A stretch of DNA of 12,480 nt from Nanobdellati archaeon (GTDB lineage: Archaea; B1Sed10-29; WALL01; WAMD01), in the NCBI GenBank assembly GCA_015522495.1, contig WAMD01000006.1, forward strand, positions 1 to 12,480, read 5' to 3'. The notes under the pieces were generated by a model that saw only the letters and a list, made by a program, of their open reading frames with translations, did no database searches and was not told where the DNA came from. The position numbers were made by a program, and so were the translations under genes. Below are positions 1 to 5,999 of the stretch, piece after piece; the first letter of the stretch is position 1; every line of letters starts with the position of its first letter.

Positions 1-2
1 AT

Positions 3-929
3 CTAAAGCCAATAAGTGATATGCGCGTCTCCAGAGATACGACAATCAAGGAGCTTGCTGATAATTACTTTGGATCGGGTGGGTTCGTTGCAAAACATCT
101 CGGTGTCGGCGTCAAAATACTTGAAAGGATGTTTTCAGGAGACAGCTTTAATTTTCTATCATTTCCTGCGTGCATAATAGCTACAGGTACTAGAGGTGTT
201 GTTAAAGACCTTGTAAAGTCTAAGAAGTTCCACGCGGTTATAACAACCTGCGGGACACTTGACCATGATCTTGCTAGGATCTGGAAAGATTATTACCATG
301 GTTATTTTCTTGCGGATGATAAGGAGCTTCATGAGAAGGGAGTCAATAGGCTTGGCAATATATTCGTTCCGAATGAGAGCTATGGAATAGTCTTGGAGAA
401 GAAGTTACAACCAATATTGAAGGATATATACGACTCTGGAAAAAGGGAATTATCAACTTACGAGCTGATATGGGAGATAGGAAAGAGGCTTGAGAATGAA
501 GAAAAGAAGGATGAGAGTATAATATACTGGGCTTGGAAAAACAAGATTCCAGTTTTCGTTCCGGGCATAACAGATGGAGCTGTGGGGAGCCAGATATGGA
601 TGTTCATGCAGGATCACAAAGACTTTAAGGTGAATGTCTTCAAGGATGAAGATGAGCTGGCAAACTTGGTGTTCGACCACAAGGTTACGGGGGCTTTGAT
701 GATAGGAGGAGGGATATCCAAGCACCATACAATATGGTGGAACCAGTTCAAGGACGGCCTAGACTATGCAGTTTATGTGACCACGGCGGTCGAGTGGGAC
801 GGCTCTCTCTCGGGCGCTAGAGTGAGGGAAGCTGTGTCATGGGGCAAGGTAAAAGAAAACGCAAAGTATGTCACTATAGAAGGGGACGCAACGGTTATAC
901 TCCCTTTACTCGCTGGGCCTTTCCTTTGA
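3..929 (+). CDS. dys: Deoxyhypusine synthase, 5' end outside window
   Basis: Transfers the aminobutyl group of spermidine, with NAD, to a lysine of aIF5A; this is the first step of hypusine formation in the cytoplasm. Numbering from the Met at base 21, the protein carries the family signatures GTRG (56-59), an SGARxxEAVSWGK stretch ending at Lys276 and GGGISKHH (229-236). Lys276 matches the catalytic Lys329 of the human enzyme, and the HH pair matches the conserved active-site histidine region. The C-terminus (ILPLLAGPFL) is complete. The frame stays open to the window edge and reads LKPISD before that Met, which resembles the pre-helix segment (xxDIxV) of archaeal homologues, so the true start is probably upstream and Met21 internal. 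SAM synthetase begins 58 bp downstream on the same strand. Identification is very secure; the start is not visible. Confidence 0.95.
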   Translation, partial: LKPISDMRVSRDTTIKELADNYFGSGGFVAKHLGVGVKILERMFSGDSFNFLSFPACIIATGTRGVVKDLVKSKKFHAVITTCGTLDHDLARIWKDYYHGYFLADDKELHEKGVNRLGNIFVPNESYGIVLEKKLQPILKDIYDSGKRELSTYELIWEIGKRLENEEKKDESIIYWAWKNKIPVFVPGITDGAVGSQIWMFMQDHKDFKVNVFKDEDELANLVFDHKVTGALMIGGGISKHHTIWWNQFKDGLDYAVYVTTAVEWDGSLSGARVREAVSWGKVKENAKYVTIEGDATVILPLLAGPFL

Positions 930-974
930 GTCTGTTCATGATTACATAATAACGTGATGGTAGCATGCAGTATT

Positions 975-980
975 GGAGGA
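975..980 (+). promoter_or_regulatory. Shine-Dalgarno site of SAM synthetase
   Basis: GGAGGA lies 7 bases before the ATG at 988. It also contains the in-frame GAG GAG codons that follow a TTG at 973, so an upstream TTG start would place the ribosome binding site inside the gene. This favours ATG 988 as the start. Confidence 0.75.
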
Positions 981-987
981 GATATAT

Positions 988-2154
988 ATGAGGAATATAA
1001 AAGTTGAAAAAAACAAGTGGATTATGCCGGAGACAGAGATAGTTGAGAGGAAGGGGTTTGGGCACCCAGATAGTATATCAGATGGATGTGCAGAGGCCGT
1101 GTCCAGGGAATTGAGTAAGTACTACATAGAAAATTTCGGTACTATACTACACCACAATGTTGATAAATTTTTACTCATAGCAGGTAGGGCATCACCCGAG
1201 TTTGGTGGAGGGAAAGTTATAGAACCTATGCTCTTACTCCAGAGCGGAAGGGCGATGTCAGAAGTTGGAGAAAAGAAGGTACCTGTTTCTGAGATAGCAA
1301 GGAAGGCGATAATTGATTATATGAACCAGTTCAGAAATCTAGATGTTAATCTCCATATAGACATAGACGTTAGGATAGGTCAAGGTTCTCAAGACCTCAC
1401 AGAGCTTTTTGGAAGAGGAAAGATACCTCTAGCGAATGATACCAGTTTTGGTGTTGGGTACTATCCTCTAGACTCCTTGGAAAGTATGGTTTTGAAGACA
1501 GAGAGATACCTAAATTCAAAGGAGTACATAGACAAACATCCCTGGCTAGGAGAAGACATAAAGGTTATGGGTTTAAGGACGGGGAGCAAATACAAGATAA
1601 CTGTAGCAGCGGCGTTTGTCTCAAAGTACGTTAATAGCGTGGATGAGTATGTTAAGTTCAAGGAAGATATGCAGTCAGATGTGACTAAGGTCTTAACTGG
1701 TAATGAGGACGTCAGTGTTTCCATAAACACAGCAGATGACCCTGCCAATGAGAGTGTTTATTTAACCGTTACTGGGTTATCTGCAGAAAACGGCGATGAT
1801 GGAGAAGTAGGGAGAGGAAACAGGGGTAACGGTTTGATAACTCCAAGCAGGCCTATGTCACTAGAGGCTTTGGCTGGCAAGAATCCGGTAAATCATGTGG
1901 GAAAGATATACAACGCGTTAGCAGAAAGGATAGCAAAGGATGTAGTCGAGGGCATACCTGGGATCAATTTTGCAAGCGTCGAGATATTGTCTCAGATAGG
2001 GAAGCCAATAGATCAGCCCCAGGTTTTAAATCTCTCACTTGAAGGAGATGTTGACAGCGCTAGAGACAAGGCCATGTACATAGCTGAGAAGTGGCTAGAA
2101 GACATAACTTCAATAACAGACGAGTTTGTTAGGGGGAACATAAATGTTTTCTAG
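988..2154 (+). CDS. mat: S-adenosylmethionine synthetase, archaeal type
   Basis: Makes S-adenosylmethionine from methionine and ATP, the methyl donor and, after decarboxylation, the aminopropyl donor for polyamines. The 388-residue protein belongs to the archaeal MAT family, which is distant from bacterial MetK. Visible motifs are ERKGFGHPD (20-28) followed by SISDG, GQGSQDL (131-137), and a long conserved block at about 275-309 that includes [21 protein letters not shown] (297-300) and HVGKIY. Length is normal for the family (about 390-405). ATG 988 is chosen because GGAGGA precedes it at good spacing; TTG at 973 is in frame but overlaps that site. A weak A/T-rich element near 941-950 could be a TATA box, so the gene may have its own promoter as well as read-through from deoxyhypusine synthase. 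SAM feeds spermidine synthesis, the substrate of the upstream enzyme. Confidence 0.96.
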   Translation: MRNIKVEKNKWIMPETEIVERKGFGHPDSISDGCAEAVSRELSKYYIENFGTILHHNVDKFLLIAGRASPEFGGGKVIEPMLLLQSGRAMSEVGEKKVPVSEIARKAIIDYMNQFRNLDVNLHIDIDVRIGQGSQDLTELFGRGKIPLANDTSFGVGYYPLDSLESMVLKTERYLNSKEYIDKHPWLGEDIKVMGLRTGSKYKITVAAAFVSKYVNSVDEYVKFKEDMQSDVTKVLTGNEDVSVSINTADDPANESVYLTVTGLSAENGDDGEVGRGNRGNGLITPSRPMSLEALAGKNPVNHVGKIYNALAERIAKDVVEGIPGINFASVEILSQIGKPIDQPQVLNLSLEGDVDSARDKAMYIAEKWLEDITSITDEFVRGNINVF

Positions 2155-2195
2155 GGGTATTCTCGTATACCTATACCCAACTACCAATTGACCAA

Positions 2196-2219
2196 ATCTT
2201 TTTTATTTCCCTTTTTTCT
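2196..2219 (+). terminator. T-rich tract after mat, possibly also TATA of next gene
   Basis: Runs of T (ATCTTTTTTATTT, then CCCTTTTTTC) on the coding strand, 42 bases after the mat stop, fit archaeal U-tract termination. The TTTTTTATTT part, centred near 2204, could also serve as a TATA-like box for the gene starting at 2238. I cannot separate the two roles from sequence. Confidence 0.4.
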
Positions 2220-2237
2220 AATCTTACCGGTGAGTGT

Positions 2238-2933
2238 GTGAAACTAAATATTTTTGTTGGATTGGTGTTTGTTCTTACTTTGTCTATCGTCGGTTCAGCT
2301 TTGGCATATGAGAATGTTGTAGAGTGTAACTCTTTGGTTGACCAAGGGAGGTATATAGATGCAGGTCTTTGTTATGAGGATATGAAGGTCTGGGATAACT
2401 GTACATATTACCTGTTGAAAGGTGCAAGGGAAGCAGAGAAGGAATGGAATTTTAACAAAGGGGATTGGAATGGAAGGGTGATTGCTTTGGAGTACTACGG
2501 TGGAGCTCATACAAAAGCGTGCATACAGAATTACGGTGATTATGCTCTTTTGGACAAGATAGATCAATACCATGAGTGGCTCGTTTACTGGCTAACGTCT
2601 CACGCAGATCCTCCATTCGATATGGATGCCCTGCTTAATGGCCTTCACGAGAGGATTTGGCCTCAGAACACAGAGCAGCCTTCTGGAGAGCAAGTCAACA
2701 TCCCACAAACCAGTGGAGGGCAGTTAACTAATAACTCAAAGAGTAATGGTGGAGGAAGCTCACAGCCCACCCCGGAGACAGTTAGTATAGACCCTGTTCT
2801 CCTAGGTGTTGGGGCATTGGTCATTATAGCGATCCTAGGCGTAATAGGTTATGCAGTGACAAGAAAGCCGAGTAAGCCTGCAGAGCCATATCTTAAAGAG
2901 AATGCAAGAAAGAAAAAGAAGGGCAAAAAGTAA
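2238..2933 (+). CDS. Secreted, membrane-anchored protein with TPR-like helical ectodomain
   Basis: Unrecognised family. The 231-residue protein starts with a signal peptide (hydrophobic core at about 5-20, ending ALA at 21-23, likely cleaved there). A compact helical ectodomain of about residues 24-145 contains four cysteines (30, 45, 55, 95), enough for two disulfides. The pattern LVDQGRYIDAGLCYEDM recalls a TPR-like helix pair. A Ser/Asn/Gly/Pro/Gln-rich linker (about 146-184) leads to one transmembrane helix (about 186-207) and a short, strongly basic tail rich in lysine. Predicted topology is ectodomain outside, tail in the cytoplasm. The start is GTG 2238, with GGTGAG just before it (spacing is short); the signal peptide begins immediately, which supports this start. 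The gene converges with minus-strand genes, so it appears to be a single-gene unit. Function unknown; an adhesin-like or envelope-associated role is only inference. Confidence 0.8.
   Translation: MKLNIFVGLVFVLTLSIVGSALAYENVVECNSLVDQGRYIDAGLCYEDMKVWDNCTYYLLKGAREAEKEWNFNKGDWNGRVIALEYYGGAHTKACIQNYGDYALLDKIDQYHEWLVYWLTSHADPPFDMDALLNGLHERIWPQNTEQPSGEQVNIPQTSGGQLTNNSKSNGGGSSQPTPETVSIDPVLLGVGALVIIAILGVIGYAVTRKPSKPAEPYLKENARKKKKGKK
2905..2929 (-). terminator. T-rich tract on minus strand, possible terminator of helical-repeat genes
   Basis: The A-rich codons of the lysine tail of the plus-strand membrane protein read on the minus strand as several T-runs, 15 to 40 bases past the stop of the convergent gene. 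Archaeal polymerase can terminate at such tracts. This is a composition-based inference. Confidence 0.35.
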
Positions 2934-2939
2934 CTCCAC

Positions 2940-2971
2940 TTTTTTATTTCCTTTTTCTACTTTTTTCTTTA
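2940..2971 (+). terminator. T-rich tract, likely terminator of the membrane-protein gene
   Basis: Starting seven bases after the TAA stop, three T-runs of five to six bases (TTTTTTATTT, CTTTTTC, TTTTTTC) fit an archaeal U-tract terminator. The tract lies inside the 3' end of the convergent gene, where it encodes that protein's Lys/Arg tail on the other strand. Confidence 0.5.
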
Positions 2972-3678
2972 TATACTCTCTCCCCGCTGTATTTATGCAG
3001 TCTCCTTAGGGGTTCTTCAGTCACTATGTCCTCTGCATCAGCCGGAGGAATCCCCAATGCGATTAGTCTTTCCATCCTTTCTTCAGGTGTGAATCCTCTT
3101 CTCCTTAATCTGGCCAGGTAGTGGTATAAAGCGTCTTTCACAATATGAGGATATGCATCGTACTCCCCCTTTACCGACATATCCGGACTCCTGTTCTTTT
3201 CCCAGTTCGCTATTTTCTCTGCTTTTAGTATGTTATTGAGTATACTCTTTGCCAATTCATTTTCACGTTTTGGTTTGGAGTTATTCCTTTTAACAAGTTC
3301 CTCTAGTATATCTACTTCCTCATGTTTAGCAAGGGTAGTTTCTAACACTGTATATCTCATTCCCTCATAGTCCGGGTGGTTTGATACTAAGTGCTTGGCG
3401 ATACCTGTCAGTGTCTTCAGGTTGTTGTACTTTGCTGCTTCAATGGCATCTTTCAGTACCTTTTCTTTTCCCATCTTTATGATCTTTATATAGTCTCTAA
3501 TCTCTCCTCTTCTCCTTAATATTTCTCTTATTATCCCACCTACAGCGGCCTCTGGGAACTTCTCCTTGACTTGCATTGCTAGTTCTTCAATGCTTTCAAA
3601 CCTCCACGGATTTATTTTAACAAGCTTTTCTATATGCTTAATGAGTTGGATCTTTAGCTGTTTTAGCTCTCCCTTCAA
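2944..3678 (-). CDS. Uncharacterised basic helical-repeat protein
   Basis: I do not recognise this 244-residue protein. It is almost wholly predicted helical and rich in Lys, Arg and Glu. A repeat of about 63 residues is visible. One unit (about 12-58) has LIKHIEKLV, then KFPE, then IIREILRRRG; the next (about 75-119) has LKDAIEAAK, then NHPDY, then a hydrophobic helix. A later segment (175-195, YPHIV to LARLRRRG) matches the end of the first unit. A further helical part near 197-222 (MERLIALGIPPADAEDIV) looks UBA-like in spacing. The tail is basic (KSRKRK). No enzyme motif is seen; basic helical repeats suggest nucleic-acid or protein binding, which is inference. The only in-frame start after a TGA at 3690-3688 is TTG 3678, with no good ribosome binding site. 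The same frame upstream holds the small related gene ending at 3712. Confidence 0.7.
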   Translation of the reverse strand: MKGELKQLKIQLIKHIEKLVKINPWRFESIEELAMQVKEKFPEAAVGGIIREILRRRGEIRDYIKIIKMGKEKVLKDAIEAAKYNNLKTLTGIAKHLVSNHPDYEGMRYTVLETTLAKHEEVDILEELVKRNNSKPKRENELAKSILNNILKAEKIANWEKNRSPDMSVKGEYDAYPHIVKDALYHYLARLRRRGFTPEERMERLIALGIPPADAEDIVTEEPLRRLHKYSGERVYKEKSRKRK

Positions 3679-3706
3679 ATGTTTCCATCATCTCATTATA
3701 CAGATC

Positions 3707-3713
3707 TCCACCT
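3707..3713 (-). promoter_or_regulatory. Shine-Dalgarno-like GGTGGAG between the two helical-repeat genes
   Basis: GGTGGAG overlaps the TAG stop of the upstream gene and lies 10 bases before an ATG at 3696-3694. That ATG is in the frame of the 244-residue gene but meets TGA after one further codon. A second ATG pair at 3691-3686 is in another frame and closes after 17 codons. A translated start therefore seems intended here, but the downstream frame does not follow from it without a change. Confidence 0.4.
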
Positions 3714-3927
3714 AGTTCTGCAGGTTTTTCTTTAGTGTTGAATATTCTTTATCTCTGAACTCAGGATACTTCCTTAGCTCATTTATCACCTGCTCTATTA
3801 TCCCAAACTCCTCATTCTCAATGGCTCTTTTGATTACATCTTTAATTTTCTTTTCTCTTTTCTCCCTTCTCCTCCTCATAGACTCCTTCCATTTCTCACT
3901 TCCAAAGCCATACTCCCTCTTTATCAT
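3712..3927 (-). CDS. Small basic helical protein, one unit of the downstream repeat family
   Basis: This 71-residue protein of unknown function has a highly basic N-terminal helix (KESMRRRREKREKK at about 14-27), probably coiled-coil-like. One helical unit follows (about 28-70): IKDVIKRAIENEE, KYPEF, then a hydrophobic helix. This unit resembles those of the 244-residue protein just downstream (LKDAIEAAK, NHPDY). The ATG at 3927 is well placed: a TATA-like TTAAAAAG on the minus strand (3957-3950) is centred about 26 bp upstream, implying a leaderless transcript. The stop is TAG at 3714-3712. The next gene lies 33 bases downstream in the same frame, after a second in-frame stop. Either these are two genes of one operon, or one ancestral gene has been broken. 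Confidence 0.6.
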   Translation of the reverse strand: MIKREYGFGSEKWKESMRRRREKREKKIKDVIKRAIENEEFGIIEQVINELRKYPEFRDKEYSTLKKNLQN

Positions 3928-3949
3928 GAGTTCAACTTACAATCTACTT

Positions 3950-3957
3950 CTTTTTAA
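3950..3957 (-). promoter_or_regulatory. TATA box for the helical-repeat operon
   Basis: On the minus strand this reads TTAAAAAG, preceded by GGA, which could be part of a BRE. It is centred about 26 bp before ATG 3927, with no Shine-Dalgarno between; transcription would start at or next to the ATG. Confidence 0.6.
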
Positions 3958-4037
3958 TCCTAGTTGTTGTGTAACCTCGAGTATGTAGTTATGTCGCATT
4001 AGAATATAAGATTTTGAGATGCAAGATCAGTTAACAA

Positions 4038-4045
4038 TTAAAATA
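4038..4045 (+). promoter_or_regulatory. TATA box for the MBL-fold hydrolase gene
   Basis: TTAAAATA is centred about 25-26 bp before ATG 4067, and the intervening bases (…AATCCTTTTTC) contain no ribosome binding site. This fits a leaderless archaeal promoter. It lies in the 139-bp divergent region shared with the helical-repeat genes. Confidence 0.6.
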
Positions 4046-4066
4046 CTATTTGAGTAATCCTTTTTC

Positions 4067-4879
4067 ATGAAATTGGTTTTCCTTGGAACAGGTGGTGGGA
4101 GGTTTGTAATGACCTTTCAGAAGAGGAGGACAGGCGGATTTTTGGTAAAAGTAGGAAAGCTCCAGATGCACGTTGACCCAGGACCAGGTGCGTTGGTGAA
4201 TATCTGGAGAGCCAAGGAGAATCCAACTAAAACCAGGCTCATATTTGTTTCCCACATGCACACTGATCATTATACTGAGAGCCCCGCAATGGTCGAGGCG
4301 ATGACGGAGGAAACAAGAGTCCACAGAGGCATGCTAATAGGGAGCAAGGCATTCCTTGAAGGAGTAGACGGTGAAGTCCAGGGCATATCTGAGTTCCACA
4401 AAAGCTTGACTGATTGTAAGGTTGGAATCCCTGGAGATGTTATAAACCTGTCCCGTTTAGCTAATGTAAACGGATTGACCATGAGGATAACAAAAGCATT
4501 CCATGAAGAAAAGACAGCGGTCGGTTTTGTGCTGGATGATGGGAGAGTAAAGCTTGGTTATACATCTGATTCTGGTGTTAATGAAGAAATGAAGGAGCAG
4601 TTCTCAGGCGTGGATGTTATTGTGATGAATACAATATCCCCATGGATGAACGTGCATAGCGGGTTTATGACGCTTGGGGGGGCGATAGAATTGGTTGGGA
4701 GCGTGAGACCAAAGCTAACAATCATCCAGCATTTTGGTATACGGGCTTTGAGGTATGGCCCAGAGAGGATGGCAAAAGAACTAGCAGAGAAGACAGGGGT
4801 TAGGTGCATAGCTGCAAAAGACTTTATGAAGCTGGACTTGGATGCGGAAATCAAAGAGAAAAGCCTAATGAGTTGGTAG
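4067..4879 (+). CDS. Metallo-beta-lactamase-fold metallohydrolase, RNase Z-like
   Basis: A 270-residue cytoplasmic zinc hydrolase of the metallo-beta-lactamase superfamily. The metal-ligand set is complete: HMHTDH (63-68) gives His63, His65, Asp67 and His68; His146 sits in KAFHEE; Asp168 in YTSDSG; His222 in QHFG. The N-terminal strand MKLVFLGTGGGR is typical of the RNase Z/YhfI-like branch. A second His-containing loop, VHSGFMT (196-202), precedes the last metal ligand. Substrate cannot be read from sequence. Relatives include tRNA 3'-endonucleases and phosphodiesterases, but I do not see the flexible exosite arm of true RNase Z, so a phosphodiesterase-like or generic hydrolase role is as likely. 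ATG 4067 fits a leaderless start given the upstream TATA-like box. The gene stands alone, convergent with the TPR gene 22 bp downstream. Confidence 0.9.
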   Translation: MKLVFLGTGGGRFVMTFQKRRTGGFLVKVGKLQMHVDPGPGALVNIWRAKENPTKTRLIFVSHMHTDHYTESPAMVEAMTEETRVHRGMLIGSKAFLEGVDGEVQGISEFHKSLTDCKVGIPGDVINLSRLANVNGLTMRITKAFHEEKTAVGFVLDDGRVKLGYTSDSGVNEEMKEQFSGVDVIVMNTISPWMNVHSGFMTLGGAIELVGSVRPKLTIIQHFGIRALRYGPERMAKELAEKTGVRCIAAKDFMKLDLDAEIKEKSLMSW

Positions 4880-4901
4880 GATTACAACTTTACATAATTA
4901 G

Positions 4902-5873
4902 TCAGTTTTTATTCATGAGCTTTTCAATCTCCTTCTTTTCTACATCAAGCCAGTATTGCATGTCATGCTCCTTTGGTAATTCCTTTATCAATTTAGATAT
5001 TATTTTATGTGCTTCTTCGTATCTACCTAAGTTCTTCAGTATATCTGCTTTGTGCGCATGGATATACTCAAACTCAGGAAATTCTTTTTCTGCTTTTTCT
5101 ATCAGTTTAAGTGCTTCTTCACTATTTCCAACTCTATTTAGTAAATGTGCCTTTGTCATTAAAGCTAATGGATTTCTCTCATCTAGCTCCAGCGCCATGT
5201 CTAATGCGTTCAAGGCCTCGTTAAATTTACCCCTTTCATACAGTGCCACTGCATGATTTGCAAGTGCAGTGGATGCCATTCTTTCTCTACTCAGTAGTTT
5301 ACCTTCATATTTTGACCCTATTTTACCTTTTTCCACATCATATGTCTTTCCATCTATCTTGAGATACCCTCCCAAATGGCCATATTCAAGCCCTTTCTTT
5401 AAATTTGGAATTATATAGTACTCAACGCTTAGACCCATTTCCCTGGCCATTTCCCCAAGTGCGAGTGTACGTGCTACTGGCGAACTTGCTTTATTAACAA
5501 ACAGGTGTGATAACGTGGATCCATTCACAAAGATCTTTGGCTTACTTTTTTTCATATTTTTTATTAAGGAACGTTCCAACTGGTATAAGTCAGGGTGATA
5601 TTTTGCCAATCTCTCAGGTGGAGTGTAAAGTATGTTATATGTGTGAGCCCACCTGGCTAGCTCTTTCAACAGCTCCTCCTTTGGTAGTTTGCTGTTTTTT
5701 AACATCCATCTTCCCAATTCTTCTTTCTTTATCTCTTTTGGCATTTCAGGGAAGATGCTTTTCTTCTTGCCATACTCATAGAATTCCTTCAGAAATTTAC
5801 GAGTAATTTTGGGGTGCATTACAGCGTTGACCAAGAGTTCCTTCCTTTTTGAAATATCGACTTTACTTGGCAT
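4902..5873 (-). CDS. TPR protein with transglutaminase-like central domain lacking the catalytic cysteine
   Basis: A 323-residue, probably cytoplasmic protein. Residues 1-110 are helical and charged, of unknown type. Residues about 112-185 look like a transglutaminase/SirB1-type fold: a helix with SSPVARTLALGEMAREMGL (130-148), where active relatives have Cys near its start, then EYGHLGGYLKIDGKTYDV (163-180), matching the His and acidic strand region. No cysteine is present at the expected site, so this part is probably non-catalytic. Three TPR-like helix pairs follow (about 201-232, 235-266, 269-300), with classic patterns such as ALYERGKFNEALNALDMALELD. The start is ATG 5873: a TATA-like box is centred about 26 bp upstream, whereas an in-frame TTG at 5888 would lie inside the spacer. 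The role is unknown; TPRs imply a protein partner. Confidence 0.85.
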   Translation of the reverse strand: MPSKVDISKRKELLVNAVMHPKITRKFLKEFYEYGKKKSIFPEMPKEIKKEELGRWMLKNSKLPKEELLKELARWAHTYNILYTPPERLAKYHPDLYQLERSLIKNMKKSKPKIFVNGSTLSHLFVNKASSPVARTLALGEMAREMGLSVEYYIIPNLKKGLEYGHLGGYLKIDGKTYDVEKGKIGSKYEGKLLSRERMASTALANHAVALYERGKFNEALNALDMALELDERNPLALMTKAHLLNRVGNSEEALKLIEKAEKEFPEFEYIHAHKADILKNLGRYEEAHKIISKLIKELPKEHDMQYWLDVEKKEIEKLMNKN

Positions 5874-5894
5874 GTTATTCTTATACAATTGCGA

Positions 5895-5902
5895 TTATTT
5901 AT
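5895..5902 (-). promoter_or_regulatory. TATA box for the TPR gene
   Basis: On the minus strand this reads ATAAATAA within a longer A/T-rich stretch, centred about 26 bp before ATG 5873, with no ribosome binding site between. It supports a leaderless start at 5873. Confidence 0.55.
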
Positions 5903-5969
5903 TTTTTATGGTAAACCTGATGTTCTAATACACTAGTTGGTTCACTGATCTGATTACACCTATGAAATG

Positions 5970-5978
5970 TTTTAATTA
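5970..5978 (+). promoter_or_regulatory. TATA box for the 573-residue protein gene
   Basis: TTTTAATTA is centred 26 bp before ATG 6000. The bases between (GTCTTTCTG…CTAGC) show no Shine-Dalgarno, so the transcript is probably leaderless. It lies in a 126-bp region divergent with the TPR gene. Confidence 0.6.
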
Positions 5979-5999
5979 GTCTTTCTGTATTAATCTAGC

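Noticed and set aside
453..728. 91-codon minus-strand open frame inside deoxyhypusine synthase
   Set aside because: Antisense to strongly conserved coding sequence; no signals of its own.
3688..3714. TAG or TGA recoding as pyrrolysine or selenocysteine in the helical-repeat locus
   Set aside because: Neither stop is in an active-site context, no SECIS-like hairpin is apparent, other genes here use TAG as a normal stop (mat, the MBL-fold gene, the 573-residue gene), and no pyrrolysine or selenocysteine genes are present in the window.
3928..4066. Small RNA or tRNA gene in the divergent spacer
   Set aside because: No cloverleaf, no conserved TTCGANNC-like arm and no GC-rich stem was found; the spacer is explained by two divergent promoters.
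4804..5256. 150-codon open frame on the plus strand, rich in Ser, Phe and Leu
   Set aside because: It is antisense to the TPR repeats, begins inside the MBL-fold gene, has no promoter or ribosome binding site, and its composition is what antisense of Lys/Glu/Ala helical coding gives.
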